DNA of 64,000 nt. Origin: Paraburkholderia phytofirmans OLGA172 (GTDB lineage: Bacteria > Pseudomonadota > Gammaproteobacteria > Burkholderiales > Burkholderiaceae). The stretch spans positions 2,542,001 through 2,606,000 of the forward strand of contig NZ_CP014579.1 in assembly GCF_001634365.1 (NCBI RefSeq), in the 5' to 3' direction. The position numbers and the translations under genes were made by a program. Positions 53,859 through 62,392 of this stretch are shown here, piece after piece. The notes beneath the pieces are model-generated. The model saw nothing but the letters and a program-made list of their open reading frames with translations, made no database searches and was not told the origin of the DNA. Every line of letters begins with the position of its first letter. The first letter of the stretch is position 1.

Positions 53859-55181
53859 ATGGACATCGACACGCTTTCCGCCGAGAAGCTCCGATTGGTG
53901 GCCCGCAAGCAGGCCAATTGGGCAATCGGCGCATTCAAGCAGTTTGCCGACGACCGCTGCGCGGCCATGGCCGCCAGCATCGCCTTCTATGCGGCATTCT
54001 CGCTCGCGCCCACGCTGGTCATGGTGATCGCCGTGGCAGGCTGGTTCTTCGGCGCCGCAGCCGCGCGCGGCGAACTGTTCACCCACATTCACGGCCTGCT
54101 CGGCGACCAGGCCGCCGCGGGCGTGCAAACCATCGTTGAGAACGCCCATCACAGCGGCAGCGCCGGTGGCATCGCGGCGATCATTTCGTTCTCGATGCTG
54201 GCGATCGGCGCCTCGGCGACCTTCTCGTCGCTCAATAGCGCACTCAATCTGGTGTGGCCATATACCGGCCCACGCTCGTCGAGCGTGATCGCGATGGTGC
54301 GCGTGCGGCTGATTTCGTTCGGCCTGGTGCTCGGTGTCGCGTTCCTGCTGATCGTCTCGCTGGTGCTCGATACGGTCATCACGTTCGTCGGCAAATGGCT
54401 GTGGGGCGACTCGCCGTACGTGGTGATCGGCAATCTGCTGCAACTCGGCGTCGGCTTGCTGGTGCTGGCCTTCGCCTTTGCCGGCCTGCTGAAGTTTCTG
54501 CCGGACGCCAAGGTGCGCTGGGTCGATGCGCTCGTCGGCGGGATCGTCGCGGCCGTGCTGTTCTCGGCCGGCAAGAAGCTGTTTGCGCTATATATCGCGC
54601 ACGCGGGGATGGCGAGCTCGTTCGGCGCGGCCGGCTCGCTGGCGGTGCTGCTGATGTGGCTGTACTTCTCGGCCGCCGTGCTCCTGCTCGGCGCGGAGTT
54701 TTCGGCGGCGCGCGGGCGCATGCACGATCCGCGCGGCGGCTGGGGCATGCAGGAAGAGTCGCCGCCGGGCAGCCGTGCCAAGCTCGCTTCGGTGCTGGCG
54801 GCATCGACGGTATCGGCGGATGCTGTGCCTCGCATGGAAGATCGCGAAGCCCGTGCTGCCAGGTTTGCGCCTGCAACTGGAGCAGCCGCTTCTGCGCTTG
54901 CCACCGCTGCTCCGGCGTCAGCTTTGTCACGGATGCAAAGGCGGAAGAAGACTTCCGCACGAGCGGCCGCGGTCAAGCTCGGCCGGACCGTCGTCCTTGC
55001 CGAAGCGCAGGCGACACACTTCGCCGCCGTCACGCTCGTAGAAGCGGGCCGCACCGCCGTTGCGGCCGATCGCTATGTCAAACGGCATCCGTGGACCTCG
55101 GTGCTGTTTGCGGCAGCGGCCGGCCTGGCAGCCGCTGCCATGGCGCGCCGCAGCGGGGACGACAACAGCCGGCGCGAGTAG
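53859..55181 (+). CDS. YihY/BrkB-family membrane protein with ElaB/YqjD-like tail
   Basis: A 440-residue inner-membrane protein. Residues about 25-300 form the YihY/BrkB domain with about six helices (ASIAFYAAFSLAPTLVMVIAVAGWFFG; FLPDAKVRWVDALVGGIVAAVLFSAGKKLFALYI; LMWLYFSAAVLLLGAEF). BrkB homologues are poorly understood, once linked to serum resistance and not RNase BN. After a low-complexity linker (310-385), the last 60 residues read AATLVE-like helix then DRYVKRHPWTSVLFAAAAGLAAAAMARR, matching the C-terminal membrane anchor of ElaB/YqjD/DUF883 proteins. That tail is unusual for YihY proteins, which normally end after the sixth helix. The start is set at 53859. Confidence 0.85.
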   Translation: MDIDTLSAEKLRLVARKQANWAIGAFKQFADDRCAAMAASIAFYAAFSLAPTLVMVIAVAGWFFGAAAARGELFTHIHGLLGDQAAAGVQTIVENAHHSGSAGGIAAIISFSMLAIGASATFSSLNSALNLVWPYTGPRSSSVIAMVRVRLISFGLVLGVAFLLIVSLVLDTVITFVGKWLWGDSPYVVIGNLLQLGVGLLVLAFAFAGLLKFLPDAKVRWVDALVGGIVAAVLFSAGKKLFALYIAHAGMASSFGAAGSLAVLLMWLYFSAAVLLLGAEFSAARGRMHDPRGGWGMQEESPPGSRAKLASVLAASTVSADAVPRMEDREARAARFAPATGAAASALATAAPASALSRMQRRKKTSARAAAVKLGRTVVLAEAQATHFAAVTLVEAGRTAVAADRYVKRHPWTSVLFAAAAGLAAAAMARRSGDDNSRRE

Positions 55182-55204
55182 GAAGTGCGGCGGCTCGGCC
55201 AAAA

Positions 55205-55227
55205 ATTGCAATCACAGTGATTGCAAT
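55205..55227. promoter_or_regulatory. perfect 23-bp palindrome
   Basis: ATTGCAATCAC (55205-55215) and GTGATTGCAAT (55217-55227) are perfect inverted arms around a single A. It lies 24 bases after the YihY gene and about 350 bases before the second porin gene. The high symmetry with almost no loop fits a dimeric repressor's DNA site better than an RNA hairpin. No regulator gene is adjacent. Confidence 0.55.
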
Positions 55228-55581
55228 GCTCACAACGCATAAATTCTGTCTAGCGCGCCCGTCAAGCGCGACGCGGCTCCATTTTTATACGGGCGCTGCA
55301 CAACGGCTGCAACAGTTAGACGACTAGGTTACAAAGACCATTCAAACAAGTGTCCAAATCGCAGGTACCGAAGCCGTCACTGTCAACCAAACAACAATAA
55401 TGCGCAGTCAGTGATTCAATATTGCGAAAATAGCAACAATCGTTAACGGGCTTTAAATACAAGGCTTTGCACCTTCTGTCGGTTTTTGGAGACAGTCTTT
55501 TTTTTCCAGTTCTTATCGGTTGAGGCAGTGAGCTATTCTCCTTTTCGCAACAACAAACTAATCATCTGCGTGGAGAAATGG
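55228..55581 (+). other. AT-rich leader region of the second porin gene
   Basis: About 350 bases, distinctly AT-richer than the surroundings, with runs such as CAAACAACAATAATG and TTTTTTTTCC. It likely contains the porin promoter and a long 5' untranslated leader, often a target of small-RNA control in porin genes; no specific box could be assigned. An in-frame extension of the porin frame (55486-55581) has no signal-peptide character. Confidence 0.45.
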
Positions 55582-56769
55582 ATGAAACGAGTCGCACTGT
55601 CTACCCTCTCGCTGGCGCTTCTCGGCGTCACCGGCATGGCGCATGCTCAAAGCAGCGTTACCCTTTACGGCCTGATCGATGAATCGATCCAGTACGTTCA
55701 CAACACACAAGACGCAGCTGGTAAGAATAAGAATCTGGTCGCGATGGTCGCCGGCAACCTGCAAGGCGATCGTTTTGGCCTGAAGGGCACGGAAGACCTC
55801 GGCGGTGGCCTGAAGGCAATCTTCCAGTTGGAAAACGGCTTTGACGTGAACACCGGCAAGCTGAATCAAGGCGGCCGGATGTTCGGTCGTCAAGCCTACG
55901 TCGGCCTGACGGGCGACCAGTGGGGCACGGTCACGCTGGGTCGTCAGTACGACCCGCTGGTCGACCTGGTTCAGCCGCTGACGGGTGACAACTACTTCGG
56001 TTCCACCTTCACAACGCCGGGCGACGTCGATAACAACGACAACTCCTCGCGCACGAACAGCGCCATCAAGTACACCTCGCCGGTGTGGGGCGGCCTCCAG
56101 TTCGAAGGCATGTACGCGCTGGGTGGCGTGGCGGGTCAAACGGGTTCGGGTCAAACGTGGTCGGGCGCTGCAACGTACGCAACGGGTCCGTTCAGCGTGG
56201 CTGCAGGCTACTTCCGCGCCGACAACGGCAACACGCTGGCTAGCCGCACGGCTGGCACGCCGCCGACGGCAGGCTGGAACGGCAGCACGTCGGACGGTAC
56301 GTTCGACGGCCAGGTCAACTCGGCCTACGCTGCAGCCAAGTCGATCGGCATCGCTTCGGTCGCAGCGCAATACGTGACAGGCCCGTTCACGGTCAACCTG
56401 CGCTACAGCAATGCGCAATACAAGCCGGATGCGAATTCGGGCTTCGGTTCGACCGAGAAGTACAACGTCGGCGGCGTGTACTTTGGCTACCAGGCAACGC
56501 CGGCTATGCTGGTGGGCGTGGGCTACATCTACACGAAGGGCACGGGCGACTCGAGCGCAAAGTACAACCAGGTTTCCCTGGGCGGCGACTACAACCTGTC
56601 GAAGCGCACGGACGTCTACCTGGTCGGCGCATGGCAACACGCAAGCGGCGAACAGCGTAACTCGAGCGGCCAACTGGTCTCGGCTGGCGCATCGATCGGT
56701 TCGTACGGCTACAACTCGGCTTCCAACTCGCAAGAAATGGTTAGCCTGGGCATCCGCCACAAGTTCTAA
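55582..56769 (+). CDS. general porin, Gram-negative (second copy)
   Basis: A 395-residue outer-membrane porin. The signal peptide (1-20, ending AHAQ) is followed by SSVTLYGLIDESIQYV, GDRFGLKGTEDLGGGLKAIFQLENGFDV, MFGRQAYVGL and TVTLGRQYDPLVDL, closely matching the porin at 7875-9017, with a C-terminus reading SLGIRHKF. The start is set at 55582 with GGAG six bases upstream. The two porins are about 47 kb apart, differ over the surface loops and so are diverged paralogues. A strong terminator follows. It is probably a major, regulated porin given the long leader and codon bias. Confidence 0.96.
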   Translation: MKRVALSTLSLALLGVTGMAHAQSSVTLYGLIDESIQYVHNTQDAAGKNKNLVAMVAGNLQGDRFGLKGTEDLGGGLKAIFQLENGFDVNTGKLNQGGRMFGRQAYVGLTGDQWGTVTLGRQYDPLVDLVQPLTGDNYFGSTFTTPGDVDNNDNSSRTNSAIKYTSPVWGGLQFEGMYALGGVAGQTGSGQTWSGAATYATGPFSVAAGYFRADNGNTLASRTAGTPPTAGWNGSTSDGTFDGQVNSAYAAAKSIGIASVAAQYVTGPFTVNLRYSNAQYKPDANSGFGSTEKYNVGGVYFGYQATPAMLVGVGYIYTKGTGDSSAKYNQVSLGGDYNLSKRTDVYLVGAWQHASGEQRNSSGQLVSAGASIGSYGYNSASNSQEMVSLGIRHKF

Positions 56770-56806
56770 TCAAGCTTAACGGACTGCTGAAGCAACACGC
56801 AGTTCG

Positions 56807-56846
56807 AAAACCAGCCACGGGCGCAAGCCTGTGGCTGGTTTTTTTT
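56807..56846 (+). terminator. rho-independent terminator of the second porin gene
   Basis: AAAACCAGCCAC (56807-56818) pairs with GTGGCTGGTTTT (56831-56842) over a 12-base loop and is followed by further Ts. Confidence 0.93.
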
Positions 56847-57056
56847 CGCCTGCCGGTTCTGGCGCACGCGGCGACCCCTGTCATGTGGAGACCAGACCGC
56901 AGATCGATGGAGAGTTCGACGCGCACCGCAAGCGTTCATCGCGATCAACTCAACCGATGGAACCAATGAAAAAGGCCGCCGGCAAGCCTTTAACAGGCTC
57001 GCGACGACCTTGCTGCGATGCTCCCGGCCCGTAGCCGTAGATCCACGCTGAACTGC

Positions 57057-57929
57057 CTAGCGGCGCTGGGCCTTTCCCTTCTCCGCCTGCGCCAATGTCT
57101 GCGCCGGCTTCGCATCGAACTCATGCTCCACGCCGTCCGCCCCCACCGGCGCACGATGCAGCACCAGCGCACGCTCGCGCTGCAGTAGCGGCACATTGGG
57201 CGAATCCTGCCAGTCCGGATCGGGAATCTCGCCGAATACCTGACGCAGCCGCTCCCCCCACGTGCTGTGAATCATCTCGAAGTACGCATTGTCGTGATCG
57301 ATCGACACGAAACGCGTGACGCGCAGCGAATCTTTCTCGTAAACCAGCAGATCGAGCGGCAGCCCGACCGAAAGATTCGAACGCAGCGTCGAATCCATTG
57401 AAATGAGCGCGCACTTGGCCGCTTCGTCGAGTGGCGTCGACGGTGTCAGCACGCGATCGATGATCGGCTTGCCGTATTTTGCCTCGCCGATCTGGAAATA
57501 CGGGTTCACGGCCGACGCTTCGATGAAATTCCCCGCCGCGTAGATCATGAACAGGCGCGGCCGGTTGCCCGCGATCTGGCCGCCGAGAATGAAGCTGCAA
57601 TTGAAGTCGACGCCGAATTCCTGCAACGCTTCGGCCTCGCGTTGATGCACGCGGCGCACCGCGCGGCCGATCACGCGGGCCGCATCGGCCATGGTGGGCG
57701 CGCTCCAGAGCGTGGGTTGCGACGGATCGGCGGGCTCGGACAACTCGTGCAGCACCGCTTGCGTGATCGACAGATTGCCGGCGCCCAGCAGCACGAGCAT
57801 GCGCTCGCCTGGCTGCTCGAACACCGACATCTTGCGCGCGGTGCTGATGTGATCGACGCCCGCATTGGTACGCGTGTCCGCCAGGAACACGAGCCCTTCG
57901 TCGACGGACATCGCGACACAGTAAGTCAT
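57057..57929 (-). CDS. Anbu, proteasome-type peptidase
   Basis: A 290-residue protein of the Ntn-hydrolase family, the ancestral beta-subunit group related to HslV and 20S proteasome subunits. The start at 57929 gives MTYCVAM, so removal of Met leaves Thr at the N-terminus as the nucleophile; GLVFLADTRTNAGVDHISTARKMSVFE contains the conserved Asp and Lys (Asp17/Lys33-type). LLGAGNLSITQAVLHEL and FILGGQIAGNRPRLFMIYAAGNFIEA follow. The open frame to 58001 is not favoured because it buries the Thr. It is the last gene of a four-gene minus-strand unit with transglutaminase, alpha-E and ATP-grasp partners. The natural substrate of Anbu is unknown. Confidence 0.93.
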   Translation of the reverse strand: MTYCVAMSVDEGLVFLADTRTNAGVDHISTARKMSVFEQPGERMLVLLGAGNLSITQAVLHELSEPADPSQPTLWSAPTMADAARVIGRAVRRVHQREAEALQEFGVDFNCSFILGGQIAGNRPRLFMIYAAGNFIEASAVNPYFQIGEAKYGKPIIDRVLTPSTPLDEAAKCALISMDSTLRSNLSVGLPLDLLVYEKDSLRVTRFVSIDHDNAYFEMIHSTWGERLRQVFGEIPDPDWQDSPNVPLLQRERALVLHRAPVGADGVEHEFDAKPAQTLAQAEKGKAQRR

Positions 57930-58141
57930 AAGGAAAAGTACCCGCGAAAAACGACAGAACTGCGCTATTGTAATGCGGCGCGCACGCGCCTTAATCCGCA
58001 TTACGGTGGCCGCGGGCCCGATCTGAACAGCTATGCGGGCTAACGCTCATTCAAACCCCCCGCCAGGCCGCCGCCGAGCCGCCCTCCAGGCGATACCCGT
58101 CAAGGGCGGCCCTGGCACCCCGCTGGCCGCGTCCCCCGCCG

Positions 58142-58969
58142 CTATTGCGGCATCTGCCCACTGACCGTGACGGACACCTTCAGTTGCTCCTCCAGCCCGC
58201 CGATACGCCGGCCGCGCACCGGCGCGGCGGCTTCGTAGTCGCGCGCCACAGCGAGCCGGCAGTAAATCTCGCTGGCAAACGCGGCGTGCGTGACGTCGAC
58301 GGAAATCCAGCCCTTGCCGTCGAGCCACACGTCGACCCATGCGTGACTCGCGCCGTGCTCTCCGCCAAGGGGAAGTCCTTCGGGACCGACGTCGCCGGGT
58401 TCGATGTAGCCGCTCACGTAACGCGCCGGGATGCCGCGCGCGCGGCAGCAGGCCAGCATCAGGTGCGCATGGTCCTGGCACACGCCGTTGCCGAGCGCGA
58501 GCGCCTGGGCAGCCGTGCTGGTGACTTCGGTGATGCCGGAGTTGTATTTCACGCGCTGCAAGATCTGCTCGGACAACTCGATCAGATTGCTTGAGCTCGC
58601 GAGGCTCGGCACCGATTCGGCCAGCTCGCGAATCGCCGCGTCGGCCTCCGTGAGACGCGTTGAGCAGGTGAAATGCTCGAGCGGAATCGGGCCGACGGCG
58701 TCGGGTAATCGGCCATCGATCAGCGGAATCGTGTCCACTTCGCCTGCTACATGCAGACGAATCTCGCCATGCGGCTTGTTGATGACGAGTGTATGCAGCA
58801 CATTGCCGTAGGCGTCGACGGTAGCGTCGAGCTTGCCGGGCGCGTCGATGCTCCAGCGCCGCACCACCTGCGAGGCACCGCTCGACGGTGTCAGACGCAG
58901 TTGCTGGATCGAATAATGGACCGTCGCTTCGTATCGATAGGACGTGTCGTGGCGGATCGTCAGGTACAT
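58142..58969 (-). CDS. transglutaminase-like protein of the Anbu cluster
   Basis: A 275-residue cytosolic protein with an N-terminal bacterial transglutaminase-associated domain (MYLTIRHDTSYRYEATVHYSIQQLRLTP, residues 1-85) and a papain-fold core. The triad is visible: Cys in LGNGVCQDHAHLM, His in GASHAWVDVWL and Asp in WISVDVTH; the usual DPTN reads DVTH. It could hydrolyse or form peptide or isopeptide bonds. The ATG at 58969 lies 13 bases after the alpha-E gene, indicating coupling; the Anbu gene begins 212 bases further downstream. Together with the ATP-grasp and alpha-E genes this is a conserved neighbourhood. Confidence 0.92.
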   Translation of the reverse strand: MYLTIRHDTSYRYEATVHYSIQQLRLTPSSGASQVVRRWSIDAPGKLDATVDAYGNVLHTLVINKPHGEIRLHVAGEVDTIPLIDGRLPDAVGPIPLEHFTCSTRLTEADAAIRELAESVPSLASSSNLIELSEQILQRVKYNSGITEVTSTAAQALALGNGVCQDHAHLMLACCRARGIPARYVSGYIEPGDVGPEGLPLGGEHGASHAWVDVWLDGKGWISVDVTHAAFASEIYCRLAVARDYEAAAPVRGRRIGGLEEQLKVSVTVSGQMPQ

Positions 58970-58982
58970 AAATAAAACTCCG

Positions 58983-59933
58983 TCAGGCGACTGGCAGCAT
59001 CAGATAGGTACGCGCAACCAGATTGCCGAGCTCGAACACGCGAGCAAGGAACTGCGTCAGATAGGCGTGCAGGCCGGCTTCGAAAATCTGCCGGATGTCG
59101 GAGTACACCAGCTCGGCGCGCAGCTTGCCGGCAAACCGTTCGCACTGGTTCGAGCCCGGCGTGCGCAGCATCGCCAGATTCGTGCAGACGCCTTCGAGCG
59201 AAGCAAGCAGCGAGCGCGGCATCTGCTGGTTCAGGATCATCAATTCGACCACTCGCGCCGGCGTGACGACGTCGCGATACACCTTGCGATAAATCTCCAG
59301 CGCCGACACCGAACTGAGAATCGAGGTCCAGTAGTAGAAGTCTTCGAGCTGGCGCGCGGCATCGCGTGAATTCGGCTCGACGTCGGCAAAGCGCACATCG
59401 AGAATCCGCGCGGTGTTGTCGGCGCGTTCGAGAAAGGTGCCGAGCTGCGTGAAGAAGAACGCATCGTCCTGCAACGCGGTGCCGATCGTCACGCCGCGCG
59501 ACAGATGCGAACGGAACTTCACCCACTCGAATAGCGCGCCTGGATTGCTCGACGTCTGGCCGGACGAGGCGAGTTCGTTGAACTCGAGCCAGGTGTCGTT
59601 GATGGTTTCCCACCATTCGGTCGTCAAGGTGCCGCGCACGGCGCGGGCGTTTTCGCGTGCGGCGTGCAAGCACGAGTGAATGCTCGACGGATTGGTCGCA
59701 TCTGCCACCATGAAATCGAGCACGTGTTCGCGGGTCGGTTCGTCGTAGCTTTGCGCGAAAGCAGATTCGAGTTCGGAGATGCGCAGCACCGAACGTTGCG
59801 CGCGCGACTCCTGTTCTGGCGTTTGCGGCAACAGCAAGGCCTTCAGGTTGATATCGAGCATGCGGGCGGTGTTCTCCGCGCGCTCCATGTAGCGGGCCAT
59901 CCAGAAGAGGTGATCGGCGGTTCGGCTTAGCAT
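58983..59933 (-). CDS. alpha-E domain protein
   Basis: A 316-residue all-helical protein of the alpha-E family. It starts MLSRTADHLFWMARYMERAENTARMLDI and carries conserved NPSSIHSCLHAARENARAVRGTLTTEWWETIN and TFLERADNTARILDVRF. The function is unknown; comparative studies place it beside circularly permuted ATP-grasp and transglutaminase-like genes, as here, and propose a role in peptide synthesis or tagging. The start at 59933 matches the family's N-terminus. It is separated from the ATP-grasp gene by a 184-base gap holding a hairpin. Confidence 0.93.
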   Translation of the reverse strand: MLSRTADHLFWMARYMERAENTARMLDINLKALLLPQTPEQESRAQRSVLRISELESAFAQSYDEPTREHVLDFMVADATNPSSIHSCLHAARENARAVRGTLTTEWWETINDTWLEFNELASSGQTSSNPGALFEWVKFRSHLSRGVTIGTALQDDAFFFTQLGTFLERADNTARILDVRFADVEPNSRDAARQLEDFYYWTSILSSVSALEIYRKVYRDVVTPARVVELMILNQQMPRSLLASLEGVCTNLAMLRTPGSNQCERFAGKLRAELVYSDIRQIFEAGLHAYLTQFLARVFELGNLVARTYLMLPVA

Positions 59934-60001
59934 GACGGCATTCCGTATCTGGTGACGCGAGACCTTTGCGAAAGTAAAAGGTCCGCGCGGGTTATCCGTG
60001 T

Positions 60002-60034
60002 GCGCCGGCGACTGTCTGACTCATCTGCCGGCGC
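60002..60034 (-). other. hairpin in the ATP-grasp to alpha-E gap
   Basis: GCGCCGGC (60002-60009) and GCCGGCGC (60027-60034) form an 8-bp stem with a 17-base loop in the 184-base gap before the alpha-E gene. It could weaken read-through within the operon or mark a processing point. Nothing more specific can be said. Confidence 0.35.
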
Positions 60035-60117
60035 GTTAGGTTGCGGGCGCGGTTGCCTGCATGTCTACAGGAGTTGCTGCATCAGCTGCGGCATGGGCAA
60101 CCGTATTGGCAACTGCG

Positions 60118-61527
60118 TCAGTCGACCATCCACGTGTCTTTAGTCCCGCCTCCCTGCGACGAATTGACGACGAGCGAGCCCTCCTGCAACGCCACGCGCG
60201 TCAGACCGCCCGCGCACATCGTCACACTCTTGCCGGACAGCACGAAGGGCCGCAAGTCGATATGGCGCGGCGCGATGCCCGCTTCGACAAAGGTCGGACA
60301 CGCGGAGAGCGCCAGCGTGGGCTGCGCGATATAACCCGCGGGCCGCGCAATCAGGCGCTCGCGAAACGATTCGATTTCGGCTTTCGTCGACGCCGGTCCC
60401 ACCAGCATCCCGTAGCCACCCGCGCCGTGCACTTCCTTCACGACCAGCTCCGGCAGATGCGCGAGCGTGTAGGCGAGATCGTCGGGCTTGCGGCACTGGA
60501 ACGTGGGTACGTTGTTGAGGATCGGCTTCTCGCCTAAGTAAAACTCGATCATTTCCGGCACATACGGGTAGATCGATTTGTCGTCGGCGATGCCGGTGCC
60601 CATGGCGTTCGCAAGCGCGACACGTCCGGCGCGATATGCGGTCAACAGACCCGGCACGCCCAGCGCCGAATCGTTGCGGAAGGCGAGCGGGTCGAGAAAA
60701 TCGTCGTCGACGCGGCGGTAGATCACGTCGACGCGCTTCGGCCCCTGCGTGGTGCGCATGAACACATAGTTATCGTCGACGAACAGATCCTTGCCTTCCA
60801 CCAGTTCGACGCCCATCTGCTGCGCGAGGAACGTGTGCTCGAAATACGCGGAGTTGTACATGCCTGGCGTGAGCACCACCACGACCGGATCGTCGACGCC
60901 TTCGGGCGCCACCGAGCGCAGTGTGTCGAGCAGCAGATCGGGATAATGCGCGACCGGCGCAATGCGGTTCTGCACGAACAACTCGGGGAAAAGCCGCATC
61001 ATCATCTTGCGGTTTTCCAACATATAGGACACGCCCGACGGCACCCGCAAGTTGTCTTCGAGCACGTAGAAGTCGCCCTCGTCGCCCGCGCGCACCACGT
61101 CGACCCCGGCGATATGCGCGTAAACACCGAGCGGCACATTGACGCCCTGCATTTCAGGCCGGTATTGCGCGTTGGTATAGACCTGTCCGGCCGGCACGAT
61201 ACCGGCGCGCACGATGTTGCGATCGTGATAGACGTCGTGGATAAACAGATTGAGCGCCTGCACCCGCTGGCGCAATCCGGCCTCCAGCGTCTGCCATTCG
61301 CTGCGCGGAATGATGCGCGGAATCAGATCGAAGGGAATCAGCCGCTCGGTGCCGGACAAATCGCCATTCACCGCGAAGGTGATGCCGACCCGGCGAAACA
61401 GCAGGTCGGCTTCCGCACGCTTGCGTGCGATCGCCTCATTGCCCTGCTGCACCAGCCACCGCTCAAAGCGCGCGTAGTGTGGCCGCACGGAATCGTCATG
61501 ATGACGCATCTCGTCATAGCATCGCAT
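60118..61527 (-). CDS. circularly permuted ATP-grasp type 2 protein
   Basis: A 469-residue enzyme of the permuted ATP-grasp family, expected to ligate amino or carboxyl groups using ATP. Landmarks are HARFERW-like N-terminus (MRHHDDSVRPHYARFERWL), FTVNGD-like GITFAVNGDLSGTERLIPFDLIPRII, FYVLEDNLRVPSGVSYMLENRKMM, GMYNSAYFEHTFLAQQMGVELVEGKDL and VKEVHGAGGYGMLVGP, followed by RPFVLSGKSVTMCAGGLTRVAL and a GGGTKDTWM tail. It is the first gene of the Anbu cluster. The ATG at 61527 is used; a frame to 61575 adds only a variable leader. The product of the reaction is unknown. Confidence 0.94.
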   Translation of the reverse strand: MRCYDEMRHHDDSVRPHYARFERWLVQQGNEAIARKRAEADLLFRRVGITFAVNGDLSGTERLIPFDLIPRIIPRSEWQTLEAGLRQRVQALNLFIHDVYHDRNIVRAGIVPAGQVYTNAQYRPEMQGVNVPLGVYAHIAGVDVVRAGDEGDFYVLEDNLRVPSGVSYMLENRKMMMRLFPELFVQNRIAPVAHYPDLLLDTLRSVAPEGVDDPVVVVLTPGMYNSAYFEHTFLAQQMGVELVEGKDLFVDDNYVFMRTTQGPKRVDVIYRRVDDDFLDPLAFRNDSALGVPGLLTAYRAGRVALANAMGTGIADDKSIYPYVPEMIEFYLGEKPILNNVPTFQCRKPDDLAYTLAHLPELVVKEVHGAGGYGMLVGPASTKAEIESFRERLIARPAGYIAQPTLALSACPTFVEAGIAPRHIDLRPFVLSGKSVTMCAGGLTRVALQEGSLVVNSSQGGGTKDTWMVD

Positions 61528-61777
61528 GTCACGCCCCGCTCTTGTTGTCGGATAGAAGGCGAATGCGCTGCGCATTCGGTGTTCGACAATCGTTCAAGCA
61601 AGCGCTATGCCATTGAGCTTTTCGCGTGCTAAACACGGTGCATGCACGCCAAGAGCGCATCCTGACCGGCATGGCCTCGCTGCCATCGTACTGCGACCGC
61701 TCATGATGCGCTAGTACAGTGCATAAGGGGCACCGTGGCGGGCGGCGGCGCGTTCGCATCACCACGGCGGACGCACA

Positions 61778-61812
61778 TAAAAAATCCCCGCGGATTCACA
61801 TCCACGGGGATT
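61778..61812 (-). terminator. rho-independent terminator of the HU-like gene
   Basis: AATCCCCG (61783-61790) pairs with CGGGGATT (61805-61812); on the minus strand the stem is followed by TTTTTTA. It lies 128 bases beyond the HU-like gene's stop. Confidence 0.85.
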
Positions 61813-61939
61813 CGGACAACTCGCACTGCAGGTCGGCTTAAACGTTAACGACAGTTAAAGGCGCACGGTTAACAGCACACGGCTAAAAACGCACCGCTAA
61901 AACCCACGCTCAAAAACCGCGGTAACGCATGAAGCACGA

Positions 61940-62392
61940 TCAGCCTGCTGCTGCGTCTTTCAGCTTCTTCAGCGGACGTGCCTTGATGCGCACGCTAGCC
62001 GGCTTGGCCGGGAACCAACGCTCTTCGCCCGAGAACGGGTCTTTGCCGAAGCGCTTCTTCTTCGCCGGCACAGCTTGCACGACGATCTTCAGAAGACCCG
62101 ACAGCGTGAATTCGCCAGCGCCCTTCTTGTGCACAGCGCCGAGGATCGTGTCTTCGAGCGCGGCCAGCACGGCCTTGGCGGTCTTCGGTTCCACAGCCGC
62201 GCGTTCAGCGACGTGTGCAGCCAGCGAGGCCTTCGTGAAGGTGTCCTTGATCGGCGACGGAGCGCTGGACGCCTTCACGGCGACCTTCTTAGCTGCGACG
62301 GCTTTCTTCGCAGGGACTTTCTTTGCAGCAACCTTCTTGGTCGGTACCGGGGCAGCAGCCTTCTTGGCCACCTTTTTTGCGGAAGTCGGCAT
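61940..62392 (-). CDS. HU-family DNA-binding protein with lysine-rich N-terminal tail
   Basis: A 150-residue nucleoid protein. Residues 1-45 are Lys/Ala-rich (MPTSAKKVAKKAAAPVPTKK), resembling histone H1 tails; the HU fold spans 46-140 with FTKASLAAHVAERAAVEPKTAKAVL, ILGAVHKKGAGEFTLSGLLKIVVQAVPAKKKRFGKDPFSGEERWFPAKPASVRIKARP, in which the flexible DNA-contacting arm has the usual basic pattern. It should bend and compact DNA. The start is set at 62392, with GGAG five bases upstream; the frame to 62455 adds an implausible leader. Typical HU has about 90 residues, so the tail is an addition. The gene stands alone, closed by a terminator. Confidence 0.93.
   Translation of the reverse strand: MPTSAKKVAKKAAAPVPTKKVAAKKVPAKKAVAAKKVAVKASSAPSPIKDTFTKASLAAHVAERAAVEPKTAKAVLAALEDTILGAVHKKGAGEFTLSGLLKIVVQAVPAKKKRFGKDPFSGEERWFPAKPASVRIKARPLKKLKDAAAG

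Noticed and set aside
61813..61939. Degenerate repeats (GCACGGTTAAC-like and GCACCGCTAAA-like words) after the HU-like gene
   Set aside because: Too diverged and irregular in spacing to call a repeat array or a site.
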